Assembly (NCBI RefSeq): GCF_000003195.3
Contig: NC_012877.2
Location: 25,953,591 to 26,017,590 of the forward strand
DNA length: 64,000 bases
DNA from: Sorghum bicolor
Lineage: Eukaryota; Streptophyta; Magnoliopsida; Poales; Poaceae
Reading direction: 5' to 3'
Shown here: piece by piece, positions 49,401-63,138 of the stretch
How the letters are laid out: each line of letters starts with the position of its first letter
How positions within the stretch are numbered: position 1 is the stretch's first letter
Notes under the pieces: generated by a model
Told to the model about the DNA's origin: nothing
The model's input: the letters and a program-made list of their open reading frames with translations, nothing else
The model's database searches: none
Translations under genes and position numbers: made by a program

Positions 49401-51699
49401 ACAATGCATCCCTGTCTGGGTTTAGACAGAAACTGAAACAGTAATTTAAACCACTATAACTAAACATATGCTTAACGAAAAATTATGCTATTTAGCTTGA
49501 TGGAAAGCTTATGAAATGTACTACAACTCATATATTTTCATCCAGGCATGATTCACAACTTAACTGAGCCAAACAATACAAACATGCAGATCTACTCAGA
49601 ATAGGAGCAAAGCAACACAGGGTATTTGTTATTTTTATAACTCTTAATCTATCATGCCTAAATTCATCAAACTTTTACCCGACAGCAAATATAATATGAA
49701 AAACTTGTCACAATATTTTCACATTTATTTGAGCAATAACACAGCAGTTATGAAAAATACAAATATAACAAGCAATTAAAACCTAACTGCACAAATCTAT
49801 TTTTACCGTTAAAACTTCAAACTAAAACATGCAATAATATAGATCTACTGCATAGAGAATTTCATAAGGATTCCAAAAAGTCCACATATGCTATTTTACG
49901 ACTTTTCTACGAATTACTATGCATTTCCAAAGTTCATCCATGAAATCTGCAAAAACAAAAGAAAAGGAAAACAGATCTTGCACCGGGAACCCTAGACTTT
50001 CCAGGAATCACGCCACAGCCCACAAATAGAGTCTTGGCTTCGCATCTGGAACCCTGAGTTATTTCTTATTCTAACTCGAGGTCCCTGGCTTCTTGTTACA
50101 GAACAGACGGACGAAGGAATGGAGGTCGGCCGGTCCACATTGGAGCCAAGGACGCCCTAGGGCTTGGCCACACCTAGCCTTGGCCATGCTAAGCCGCTGC
50201 ATCCGCACAGCCATGAGCAGCAGCAGTGCAGCAGCTTGAGCTCAGCTCTGCCATGGGCCATGGCGATGGGAACAGAGAGTGGACAGGGAGGTAGAGAGCG
50301 AAAGAGGAAGAGAGGTGGAGGAGACCGTGGGCAAGTGCTCGGGAGTGGAGGGCGACAGGGCTGGCTCTCTAGTGCTCGTCCACAATGGTTCAGAGAGAGG
50401 ACAAGGCAAGGTGGAGCTGGCAGCCATGGTGGGAGCGCCCTGCTGCATGGTCGCCACGCACAGGCCAGGTGTCTTCGGTTGGGGCATTCTGTCGAACACG
50501 TGTCGGGTGACGGTTTGGATAGAGTGGAACGCGATTTTGGGCTTCTTGCAGGCCGAATTAGACCGTGGGCCAAAAATTAAGTTTGTTGCACTCGGCCTGC
50601 TCTACAACTTTGATTAAGGGTGCAAAGCCATTAGAGTAACAGATTAAGAGATAACATGATGCCAACCCTTGAGTGTCAATGAATTGATAAAGATTAGCAA
50701 AACTCAAAATTGATGACCAAAACGAAATCCAACTGGTGTCATATTTTGGTATGCTCTTGGCCACAATATATACTCCAACTTTTATTAAGGGATCAACTCA
50801 AGTTGTTTGACAGAATTTGGAGAACGCGGAATGCCAACGCGATGAAGTGCAATCCCAGACTTAGAAATTCTAAGTGCTGGAAACTATAGCAGATTCAAAC
50901 TTGTGACCATTATTTGACATGATTAGAAGACGATTCAGACTTGGGCACTTTAACAAAGTTTATAGTATACAAATTGTACTACAATTTTTATTAAAGGACC
51001 TTATACTGTTTCTACCTGGTTAGTAAGATACAAGGCTCCCAACTAGGGTACCCGAAACTGAGCACCTTGAGGACTTGGCCAAATTTCTGGGGTTCCAAAA
51101 CAGCACTGCATTGAATCTTGTGAGCTTAATTTGACTAGGATAGGTAGCAAACTAGCTATTGACCATTAAATAAAGTTTGTTCTACAGAAGCAAAACTACA
51201 ATTTTTATTTAAGGTCAATCCTCATAACTGGTACCAAAGTCAAACTTTTACTTTGGTCAAAGTATCAACTTGATAAAGCTCAAACTAGGATTTTAGAGCA
51301 AATAAAGCATTTTCTTGGCACAAGCTCAACATGAACCCTTCATGACTTTTGTTGTAGAGTTCATCTAGAGTCATTGGTCAAGATTGCAAGTTTAGGTTAG
51401 TAACCTAAGGTTCTGTTCACTTGATAAGGTCATTCTAACAAGCATGTAACTTATCCTTTCATTTGACCTTTTGAATCCAAACTTCACGAAACTTTTTGAG
51501 TGATCAACCTAGGTAGAGATGGAGATGATACACATGAAAGAAGCACCATCCACAACCACAAGCTTTATTATGCAGGATCATCAAGCATTCACTTGTCACA
51601 ACATAGAAGTATGTTTCATACTATCATATATGAACAAATGATGCTTATGCTCATGAAATGTAAGTGCCAAAACGCGAAACAAACACCTGGGGTGTTACA
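46405..51699 (-). mobile_element. Solo LTR (5.3 kb) of a second Tekay-like family, minus strand
   Basis: Flanked by TGGTG duplications (46400-46404 and 51700-51704) that restore the satellite when the insert is removed. On the minus strand it starts TGTAACACCCC and ends GGTTCTGTGACA. There is no primer site, no polypurine tract beside an LTR, and no gag or pol in 5295 bp, so it is one LTR left after recombination. It is related to the element A LTR: both end in a similar 'GGTTCTG...ACA', share the hairpin, and share a block with 'GGCAAGCCCCGGA' (about 47940 minus; 12241 plus). A GC-rich part lies at about 50100-50580. ORFs in both strands there have no known domain. Confidence 0.82.
46852..46871 (-). 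promoter_or_regulatory. LTR hairpin of the second family
   Basis: Stem TGAGTAC/GTACTCA as in element A but with a 6-nt loop. On the minus strand it is preceded by 'gacgggtaagtctagc', which holds a splice-donor-like GTAAGT. Confidence 0.55.
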
Positions 51700-54600
51700 T
51701 GGTGCATTAGGTGCAAATTGTGCACCTATCTTGCACCGAAACTAACATTGTCTCTAAATAGACCAAAGCGAGACTCCATATGACACACATCATCCAAGAG
51801 TTCTGTTGGGTGCATCCAAATTGATTTCTAAGCATGTGGTATGTACCATGCAAACTGTGCACCTATCTTACATCAAGATTAGCACTATCTCAAAAGAGAC
51901 CGAACCAAGCTTCCACTACAGCCCGTTCAACTAGGAGTATCATCGGGTGCTTCCACAATGGTTTCTGAGTCTATGGTGCATTAGGCGCAAACAATGCACC
52001 TATCTTGCACCAAAACTAATATTGTCTCCAAACAGACCGAAGCAAGATTCTATATGACACACATTTTCTAGGAGTAATATCGGGTGCATCGAAATTGATT
52101 TCCAAGCATATAGAACGTTCCCTGCAAACCGTGCACCTATCTTGCATCAAGATTAGCACTATCTCCAAACCGAGCATCCAGTTGAGCCCCTTTACCTAGG
52201 AGTACCATCATGTGAGTCCAAAATGTTTCTTAGCCTATGGTGCGATAGGCACAAACTGTGTATCTATCTTGCACCAAAACTAACTCTATCTCCAAAGAGA
52301 ACAAAGTGAGATTCTATATGACACACATCATCTAGGTGTTCCACTAGATGCTTTCAAATAGATTTCTAAGCATATGGTACGTTCCATGCAATTCGTGCAC
52401 CTATCTTGCATCAAGATTAGCACTATATCCAAACAAACCAAACTTAGCTTCCACTTGAGCACCTTTACCTAGGAGTATCATAAGGTGCATCAAAAAATGG
52501 TTTCTTAGCCTAGGATGCATCAGGCGCAAATCGTGTACCTATCTTGCACCAAAACTAACAATGTCTCCGAACAGACTGAAGCGAGATTCTATATGGCAGT
52601 CATCTAGGAGTTCTATTGGACGCGTCTAAATGGATTTCATAGCATATGGTACGTTCCTTGCAAACCGTGCATCTATCTTGCATCAAGATTAGCACTATCT
52701 CCAAACAGATGGAACCAAGCTTCCACTTGAGCCTTCACCTAGGAGTATCATCGGGTGCTTCCATAATAATTTCCGAGCCTATGGTGCATTATGCGCAAAT
52801 TTTGCACCAATCTTGCTCCAAAACTAACAGTCTCCAAACAGACCGAAGCGAGATTTAATATGACACACATCATCTAGGAGTTCTATCAGGTGCGTCCAAA
52901 TTGATTTCCGACAATACACTATCTTCAACTGGACCGAAGCGAGATTCTGTATGACACACTTCAGCTAGTAGTTCCACTGGGTGCATCTAGTAGTTAAATC
53001 GGGTGTGTCCAAATTGATTTCTAAGCATATGGTACATTCCATACAAACCGTGAGCCTATCTTGCATCAAGATTAGAACTATCTCCAAATAGACCAAAACA
53101 AGCTTACACTTGAGCCACTTCACCAATGAGTACCACTGGGTGCGTCCAAAATGGTTTCTTAGACTATGGTGCATTAGGTGCAAACCGTGCACCTATCTTG
53201 CACCAAAACTAACACTATTTCCAAATGGACCGAAGCAAGATTCCATATGACACACATCATCTAGGAGTTCTATCGGGTGTGTCCAAATTGATTTCTGAAC
53301 TTATGCTATGTTCCATGCAAACCGTGCACCTATCTTGCATCAAGATTAGCACTATATCGAAATAGACCAAACCGAGCTTTCACTTGAGTCTCTTCACCTA
53401 GGAGTACCATTGGGTGCTTCCATAACGGTTTCTGACCCTATGGTGCATTAGGCGCAAAACGTGCACCTATCTTGCACTAAAACTATCATTTTCTCCAAAT
53501 AGACCAAAGCGAAACTCCATGTGACACACATCATCTAAGAGTTCTATTGGGTGCGTACAAATTGATTTCTAAGCATATGGTACGTTCTATGCAAACTATG
53601 CACCTATCTTACATCAAGATTAGCACTATCTCCAAACAGATCGAACCGAGCTTCCACATCGGGTGCTTCCACAATGGTTTCTGAGCCTATGGTGCATTAG
53701 GCACAAACCGTGCACCTATCTTGCACCAAAACTAACATTGTCTCCAAACGGACCAAAGCGAGATTCTATATGACACACATTATCTAGGAGTTCTATCGGG
53801 TGCGTCGAAATTGATTTCCGAGCATATGGTACGTTCCATGCAAACCGTGCACCTATATTGCATCAAGATTAGCACTATCTCCAAACCAAGCTTCCACTTG
53901 AGCCCTTTTACCTAGGAGTACCATGGCATGCGTCCTAAATGTTTTCTTAGCCTCTAGTGCATTAGGCACAAACCGTGCACCGATCTTGCACCAAAACTAA
54001 CATTATCTCCAAATAGACCGAAGTGAGATTCAATATGACATATGCCATTAAGAGTTCTATTAGTTGTCTCTAAATTAATTTCTGAGCATATGGTACGTTC
54101 CATGCAAACCAAGCACCTATCATGCATCAAGATTAGCACTATCTCCAAACAGACCAAACTGAGCTTCCACTTGAGCCTGTTCACCTAGGAGTATCATCGG
54201 GTGCTTCCACAATGGTTTCTAAGCCTATGGTGCATTAGGCGCAAACTGTGCACCTAGCTTGCATCGAAACTAACACTGTCTACAAATGTACTGGAGTGAG
54301 ATTCCATATGACACACATCATCTAGGAGTTCTATTGGGTGCATCCAAATTGATTTCTAACAGATGGTATGTTCCATGTAAACCGTGCATCTATCTTGCTT
54401 CAAGATTAGCACTATCTTCAAACAGACCAAACCGAGCTTTCACTTGAGCCTCTTCACCTAGGAGTACCATTGGGTGCTTGGACAATGGTTTCTGATCCTA
54501 TGGTGCATTAGTTACAAACCATGCACCTATCTTGCAACGAAACTCACACTGTCTCCAAACAGACCAAAGCAAGATTCCATATGACACATTCCATGCAAAC

Positions 54601-57362
54601 CATGCACCTACCTTGCATCAAGATTAGCTCTATCTCCAAACCGAGCGTCCACTTGAGCCCCTTTACCTAAGAGTGCCATCGCATGCGTCCAAAATCTAAC
54701 TATCTTGCACCAAAACTAACACTATCTCCAAAGAGATCGAAGTGAGACTCTATATGATACACGTCATCTAAGAGTTCCATTGGGTGCTTCTAAATAAATT
54801 TCTTAGCATATGCTACATTCCATGCAATTTGTGCACCTATCATGCATCAAGATTAGCACTATCTTCAAACAAACCAAACTGAGTTTCCACTTGAGCCCCT
54901 TTACCTAGGACTATCATCGGGTGTATCCAAAATGGTTTCTTGGCCTATGATGCATTAGGCGCAAACCATGTACTTATCTTAGACCAAAACTAACTCTGTC
55001 TCCAAATAGACTGAAGCAAGATTCCGTATGACACATGTCATCTAATAGTTCTATTTGGTGTGTCCAAATGGATTTCTAAGCATATGGTACGTTCCATGAA
55101 AACCGTACACCTATCTTGCATCAATATTAGCACTACCTCCAAACAGATCGAACCAAGCTTCCATTTGAGCCTCCTCACCTAGGAGTATCATCGGGTACTT
55201 CCACAATGGTTCTAAGCCTATGGTGCATTATGTGCAAACTGTGCACCAATCTTGCACCTAAACTAACACTGTCTCCAAATAGACCGAAGCGAGATTCCAT
55301 ATGACACACATCATCTAGGAGTTCTATTGGGTGCATCCAAGTTAATTCCCGAGAATAAGGTACATTCCATGCAAACCGTACACCTATATTGCATCAAGAT
55401 TAGCGCTATCTCCAACAGACCAAACAGAGCTTTCACTTGAGCCTCTTCACATAGGAGTACCATCGGGAACTACCATAATTGTTTCTAAGCCTATGGTGCA
55501 CTAGGCGCAAATCATGCAACTATCTTGCACCGAAACTAATACTATCTCCAACTGGACCGAAGCAAGATTCCATATGACACACTTCATCTAGTAGTTCAAT
55601 TAGGTGCTTCTAGCAGTTCCATTGGGTGTGTCCAAATTGATTTCTAAGCATATGGTACGTTCCATGCAAACCATGCGCCTATTTTGCATCAAGATTAGAA
55701 CTATATCCAAACAGGCTGAACTAAGCTTCCACTTCAGACTCTTCACCTAGGAGTACCACCGGGTGCGTTCAAAATGGTTTCTTAGATTATGGTGCATTAG
55801 GCGCAAACCGTGAACCTATCTTGCATCGAAACTAACACTATCTCCAAATGGACCAAAGCGAGATTCCATATGAGACACATCATCTAAGAGTTCCATTGGG
55901 TGTGTCCAATCTAATTTTTGAGCATATGGTACGTTCCATGCAAACCATGCACCTATCTTGCATCAAGATTAGCACTATATCAAAATAGACCAAACCAAGC
56001 TTTCACTTGAGCCTCTTCACCTAGGAGTACCATCGAGTGCTTCCACAACGGTTTCTGACCCTATGGTGCATTAGGTGCAAACCGTGCACCTATCTTGCAC
56101 CAAAACTAACATTGTCTCTAAATAGACCAAAGCAAAACTCAATAAGACACACATCATCTAAGAGTTCTGTTGAGTGCATCCAAATTGATTTCTAAGCATG
56201 TGGTATGTACCATGCAAACTGTGCACCTATCTTACATCAAGATTAGCACTATCTCAAAAGAGACCAAACCAAGCTTCCACTTCACCCTGTTCACCTAGGA
56301 GTATCATCGGGTGCTTCCACAATGGTTTCTGAGCCTATGGTGCATTAGGCGCAAACAATGCACCTATCTTGCACCAAAACTAATATTGTCTCCAAACAGA
56401 CCGAAGCGAGATTCCATATAACACACATTATCTAGGAGTAATATCGGGTGCATCGAAATTGATTTCCAAGCATATAGTACGTCCCCTGCAAACCGTGCAC
56501 CTATCTTGCATCAAGATTAGCACTATCTCCAAACCGAGCTTCCAGTTGAGCCCCTTTACCTAGGAGTACCATCATGTGCGTCCAAAATGTTTCTTAGCCT
56601 ATGGTGCGATAGGCACAAACTGTGTACCTATCTTGCACCAAAACTAGCTCTATCTCCAAAGAGAACGATGTGAGATTCTATATGACACACATCATCTAGG
56701 TGTTCCACTAGGTGCTTTCAAATAGATTTCCAAGCATATGGTATGTTCCATGCAATTCATGCACTTATCTTGCATCAAGATTAGCACTATATCCAAACAA
56801 ACCAAACTTAGCTTCCACTTGAGCACCTTTACCTAGGAGTATCATCGGGTGCATCCAAAATGGTTTCTTAGCCTAAGATGCATTAGGCGCAAATCTTGTA
56901 CCTATCTTGCACCAAAACTATGTCTCCGAACAGACTGAAGCGAGATTCTATATGGCAGTCATCTAGGAGTTCTATTGGGCGCGTCCAAATGGATTTCTCA
57001 GCATATCGTACGTTCCTTGCAATTCGTGCACCTATCTTGCATCAAGATTAGCACTATCTCCAAACAGATCGAACCAAGCTTCCACTTGAGCCTTCACCTA
57101 GGAGTAACATCGAGTGCTTCCACAATAGTTTCTGAGCCTATGGTCCATTATGTGCAAATTGTGCACCAATCTTGCACCAAAACTAACAGTCTCCAAACAG
57201 ACCGAAGTGAGATTCAATATGACACACATCATCTAGGAGTTCTATCGGGTGTGTCCAAATTGATTTCCGACAATACACTATCTTCAACTGGACCAAAGCG
57301 AGATTCCGTATGACACACTTCAGCTAGTAGTTCCATTGGGTGCGTCTAGTAGTTCTATCGGG
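51700..57362. repeat. Satellite block 4, with a 4.36-kb higher-order period
   Basis: The same satellite. The rare variant 'aagcatgtggtatgtaccatgc' at about 51830 recurs at about 56194, 4364 bp away, with the neighbouring units in the same order. It joins block 3 exactly when the solo LTR is removed. Confidence 0.88.
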
Positions 57363-58654
57363 TGTAACAGAACCGTCCAATTTATAAGAATTCAAGTGAA
57401 TTAGCGACCACGGAGGCAGTCAAGCCAATGGACTTGAACCCATATAAACCCGGTAGTCCGACGAAATCTCAAAAGACCTCGATTCAACCAACATACAACC
57501 AAGATCGTACATGACCAAGCATCACCATCACAGATTACAACATTCATCACAGAACATAGTTTTACATCACATCAGAGTTTAAAGAGGTTATTACAAACCA
57601 TAGCGGTAGTGGAAACAAAGTAGTTTTGAAGCAACACCAACTCAGTTTATAATACATGCCAGTTCCATGGTCAAGTCCCAACAAAAGCACAACTGAAGTT
57701 AAAGGAGGTGATCATGCCCATGATCTACTCATCATCCGCAGCCGGGTGATGACACTTAGCACAGTAGCCGTGGTAAACGACATCATCTGCAACAAGGGTA
57801 AATAAAACCCTGAGTACGAGAATGTACTCAGCTAGACTTACCCATCATAAACCAGAAATAAAGTGACACCAAGGAGTATGTAAGGCTGATCTTTGTGGAC
57901 TGGTTTGACTCACTTTTTGCATAAAAGCCTTTGTTATAAGTAATTCATTTATCAGATTTCAGCAGCAAGTTCATTACTTAGCAACTATCCACTAGATTAG
58001 CACCTGCTCTAAGCATACACTTGAGTCTTTAAGCATTACAATAATAACCATATCCAGATTATCACATAGCTATCATCATTCTCATCATGACCATTAAGTT
58101 CATTTAGTGCATTCTACGTTGCCGCTGCCCAAGTCAAGTTCTCACTATCCGGGAGTGACGGCGATTCGAATCGATTCCTATCCAGCTGGAGGGGTATTCC
58201 TAACACTCACCCAAGCGTACTTCATGACGGCAGCTCGGATCACCTTTAGCACAACTCCGGACCAATTCGCGGGTCCGTACAGCGCCGCACCCCCAGGGAC
58301 CGCCAATCTGCCAGGGTCAGGACTCTAACCTGACACCTCGGTCTTACGCCATTGACTCCCCGCACATCCTTACTACCAACCGGGGTGCGCACTTTAACCA
58401 GATCGGGGTATCCAGCCGGAGTTGCACTCGTAGGCTTCGCGGTCGGAGTGACTTATCCGGCCAACTAAGTGATAGGCATGCGTTCAACATGACACGGGGA
58501 CGTACAGCGATTCGGTCCTTAAACGACACAGACGGGGATAGATTCACACCCAAGACCTCCGTGCCTTGTTGCTGCACTATCGTCATCCCGCCTGGTCTCA
58601 AGTTCATTATTAGCACATGGTTATTTCCACGATAGCAAATATAGCCAACCGTGA
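57363..58654 (-). mobile_element. Second-family LTR fragment interrupted by element B
   Basis: Begins TGTAACAGAACCGTCC on the plus strand and matches 46405-47697 of the solo LTR over its whole length, with many differences. It stops at 'ccaaccgtga', where element B enters; the solo copy continues 'tccggaatcc' at that point. The hairpin is at 57811-57830. The rest of this LTR should lie beyond element B, outside the window. Confidence 0.85.
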
Positions 58655-61600
58655 TGTAACATCCCTGATGTTACGGTTACTAAAAATGGATCATGTCATC
58701 ATGAGCATTGCAAATCATATTTGTTAAAGCACATTAGTATGCATCAACTTAAAACAAGTTTATTTTTATTGCTTGAGCTTAGGGAGGTAGAGTGTGTTTA
58801 TGTGGAATGATGATGCTTGTGTGGTTGCTAAAATCCTAGGGTGGAAATTTTCCGAAAAGCTAAGGGGGGAAAAACCCTGATTTCTGGACCCTAGAATTGC
58901 CCCTTTTTGTGCAATTCAAAAACTAAGCAAAATTTGAGGTTGAGTTCAAAAGCAAAGTTGTAGCTCTTGGCAAGATGTACAACTTTGGTGTTTTGAGTTT
59001 TTGAAGTTTCAATACAAAATTCAAAGTAATTTTGAAAATACAGATTTCCAGAAAGTGTCCCCTTTTCCAACTTAAATCCCCAATTCAAAATCCATTTGGA
59101 ATTTTGAAAAGTGGTCAACATGAAAGTTGTAGAGCACAAAAAGTTGAGCAACTTTCATGTTGGGAGTTTTTCAAGCTGTTATACAAAATCAAAAGTAATT
59201 TTGGAAGTTCTGTTTTGCCCCAATTCAAAAATTTGGAATTTCTTTGATTTGAGTTTGATTTTCAAACTGTTTTGGCCAAATTCACCCTGTTACACTCAAA
59301 ATCAGCTCTGGTCACCTAAATATGATTTGTAGCTTACAAAGTTTGGCACAACTTTTGTTTTGGTGGAAATTTGACTTTAGTTCAAATTTTGGTCGGATTT
59401 CACAAAGAGACAAACTGAGTGGATGAGGTTGGCTACAGTGATCGGCAGGGGGGGGTGCTCTGCCGCCGGGGCAGAGCCGCCTCCGCGCGCGCCGCCACGC
59501 AGCTGGCCACGCAGCTGCTTGCTGCTGAGCTTCGCGCGGACGACCTCATCCACATCACCTGTTCCGCCGCGTGGATAAAGCCTCGGTCGGCCGGGACATT
59601 CTTTTCTTTTCCTTGAACCTCATCGCCGACGAGCTCCCTGCGCCTCTCCAATTCGCCTCACTCGTTGCCGTTCCAAGCCACCTGAGCACCCCAGCGACTC
59701 CGCCTTGAACCCCGCCACCGATTGCGCCCCCAAACACACGCTCTATCCTACCGTAGTTCCAACCCGAGCTGTTTCCCTTCTCAACTCCGGCCGAGCGCCG
59801 CCGCGAGCACGTCACCGTGGCCAGCGTCAACCAGAGCCCCTCCGCCGCCGCTTCTTGCTCGGTTGAAGTCGTGGTGAGCCCCTGATGCTTTTGCGCTGCT
59901 CAAGTCGCGCTCTACTCGCTCGTAGTGGCCGGCGTCGGCTCGGCCGAGACGGCCGTCCGCCGTGTCCGTGGTCGCGGGGGCTAGGGAAGGAGAAAGGGGG
60001 TGCAAAGGGTGTCCAGAGATGCGCCTTGGGGTGGAGAACACGACCAAAGAATCGCAAGAGGCAGAGGGGGCGCAGATGGCTCGGTCGCGCCGTCGATTCG
60101 GCCGGCCGGAGCTTGAGGACGAAGCTGACAGCGGGGGCCCGCTGTCAGCGACGCCCTGAGAGGAGGCGAGGGCGCGGGCGCGGGAAGCGCTCGGGCCAGA
60201 GTGGACCGTGTCCACGCGGGCCGTCTGCGCGGCGCGTGAGCAGGCCGAGCGCGCGTGGGCCGGCTTGCGGGCCAAGTTCCAGGCCACCCGCTGCGCGAAA
60301 ACCTTTTTCTTTTTCCTTTTTATGCAAATTTTGCTGGATGTTTGAAATTATGTGATAAATTGTGTGCTAATCCAAAAATAGTGAAACTTTTTGTATAGGT
60401 TCCAGACAATATAATGAGCATAGGAAAAATGTTAGAGTCTATTTCTTTGATAGTTTGCCTGTCCATAAAAATTGGCTTTTTAATTAATAAATAAAACTTC
60501 TAGGAATTTTAATAATTTATTTGTATGTCCAAAAATCACCAAAAATTGTGGGGAGCCTCTGAATATTATTCCCTGGCTCCACACAAAATTTGGTGGCATT
60601 TGGATAATGTTTGATTAAAATATTAATAAACCCTTATTTAATACTTAAGTAATAATTCCAAAATAATTAAATAGTGATTAGTTAAATCCTCATAGTTAAG
60701 GTTGAGTGATTTTGGATTGTGTGATGACCTGAGGTCATTAACCCTAATGACCTTTGGCATTTAATTATTGTTTAGCCTTAATGCTTAATTACTGTCATTA
60801 GTAATTAATTAAGAATTAATTAAAGTAAATAGGGTTAATAATTAATTAATTTAAGATAAGTATGAATTAAATAAAGTCTTAGTTTACTGATGCAACCTCT
60901 TGGGTAAAGACACTAAGTTGTTAAACAACTTTATTTATTAATTATTCTGTATTGCATTAAGAAGGCAAATTGTACTTGATTCGTTCCATCTTGCATAATT
61001 GCCATACGCATATCATAAGCATTCATCATTTTGCGTATAGTGCACGTGACCGAAGGAGCGCCCGTTGAACCGAACCCCGAGGTCGGTGCTCCGTTCGAGG
61101 AAGTCGGATCCGAGACTTGGGAAGTCTCCGAGGGTCCCTCTCTGCCCTGCAACCAAGGCAAGCCCCGGATGCATTAACCCCTCCTTGGATGTTTTAAATC
61201 TTTTATCACTTATGAATTGAAAATGCTGCATTAGGTAGTTGAGAATTGGGTTAACCTACTTGCTGCATTTACTACCTTGATATCTGTTATCCTGTCCTTG
61301 ACACCTGTTTTATTTTAAAACTGCGTAGCGATGCTTAGCCCTGCTACTAGATAGGTTTTCAAACAAGAAAGTTTGAAGGGTTGTTGTGGGATACACTTAT
61401 GATCAATGATGTTTCAATTTGAGACCGGTCGGTGGACTTGCTCTAAGAATGGAGTCTTAAAGTAGTGTCTCCAACTGTGTTGATTAAGGACCGTTCCGTT
61501 GATGGCCTGCTGGGTTGAGAATTTATAGTACTAGCCACTTACCTACGGTAAGCCCAGTCTTGTAATCCCTCGACGCGAACAGCTACTCGCGCACTGGGAG

Positions 61601-62766
61601 TGGAAAGATGGCGAGAGTAGTGTGTACCCACCTTACGGATCTGAGATGACCGGAAAACATCTAGATCGGCTGTAGGATGGTGGAGTACTGTGCTCTCGGG
61701 TGCCGCGAACCTGGTCAAATTTGGGGAGAGCTTGATTTGGGTCGACATATGCAAGATTTGGTTCTACATATGTCGGGTGGTTAGGAACTCCAGCTGGATT
61801 GCTAAGCGATTCGAATCGTCGTTGCTCCCCGATTGGGAGACTCAATTCCTTCGACCCTCATCGTAGCTAAATATGCAACTAAGTGATAAAATGAGAAAAG
61901 GGAAAATGTCTCATGAGGTTCGGATCCCAATTCCCGGACTCATAGCGACATGAAGCTATGGCCATCGATAAATAATACTCAATGATAGGACTAGGAACTC
62001 ACGGATTCGTCTGTGAGATACAACTAGTTAAACTATCCTCGAACTCCTCGGCCTCTGCGAGGGAGGAATTCGGGGTAAAACTTGAAAATAAGGATGCACT
62101 ACTAGTAAGCTTTTACGCAAAACACTTTGACTCCTTGCTCAGCCACCCCTTGTCTACCCTAAGCCTGCATCCCTAAATTCTCCTCTTTTCCCGTCGGATA
62201 AGTCTTGTTGAGTACTCCCGTACTCAGGGTTTCGATACCCCTGTTGCAGGTGAAGCACAGGAGCCGACTTGTTTCGGACCCTGTTGTGTGACCGTCGTTG
62301 AGGTTGACGACGAAGAAGAGTGAGCACGACCCATGGGCAGGGTCTGTAATTTTGTTCTGTCTATGCTAAAGTTTCAGTTGCTCCGCTGGACCAGGCTTGT
62401 AATAACACTCTACTATCTGGAAGAACTCCTTTTATAAATTAAGTTATGTAATACTTCCGCTGTTTACTCTGAAATATTATTTTGGTCTTGTGTCGTTGAG
62501 TTACTGCTTTATCTTCGCAACGAAGGATCCTGGTGTTAAGGTGGCCACTTGCTATCCTGTAAGGGCGAGAAGAAACAGTTCTCGTTGTTTGACCATTACC
62601 AGTGGTCCGGACGAGCCAGCTTGGTACGCCACAGGTAGCAGTGGAATGAGCGCCCAGCAATGCTCATCGGACTTCTAAAGTGGGAGGACTCCCGGCATCA
62701 CCGTCAGAGGTCCTTAGGACAATGGCAGGTGTCGGTGGGCCCAAACACTCAGGAGGTTCTGCCACA
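58655..62766 (+). repeat. 5' LTR of element B (complete, 4112 bp)
   Basis: The same length as the 3' LTR of element A. Divergence from A is concentrated at about 58655-58935, 60958-61018 and 61970-62037; elsewhere the two are almost identical. Hairpin at 62209-62226. Donor-like 'cggtaagc' at 61547-61554. Confidence 0.95.
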
Positions 62767-62768
62767 GC

Positions 62769-62780
62769 TGGTATCAGAGC
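62769..62780 (+). other. Primer-binding site of element B
   Basis: 'tggtatcagagc', two bases after the LTR end at 62766. This is the intact form for tRNA-Met priming and the reference for the damaged site in element A. Confidence 0.92.
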
Positions 62781-63138
62781 ATTCGTTGCTAAGATGACTG
62801 CTGAACCTTTTGAAAAACTTCAAAAATTCGTTTGGAACTAATACTATGAACCTGCCTATTTTGAGTCCAAGTGCTTAGTCCTAACTTACCCCTGTCTATA
62901 GGCTTTCTTAGAATTTTTGAAGTGGTATGGAGGAGCAACATAAAGTATTGCCCTATGTTGTAACAGTTTAAAGTAATAACGTTACGAATTGTTAGTAGGA
63001 ATCGTAAGTTCGTGCATGCATCATGATGTATTAACTGATTAAGTTCCTTCCTCCTTGTTGGGTTGGGCGAATAGAATCAATCCTATTCTTGCTAACCTTT
63101 AAGGTCTCTCTTACTAATCTAAACTTACCCTCTACAGG

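Noticed and set aside
50157..50617. Overlapping ORFs on both strands of the solo LTR
   Set aside because: In the GC-rich LTR part, antisense to each other, no recognisable domain.
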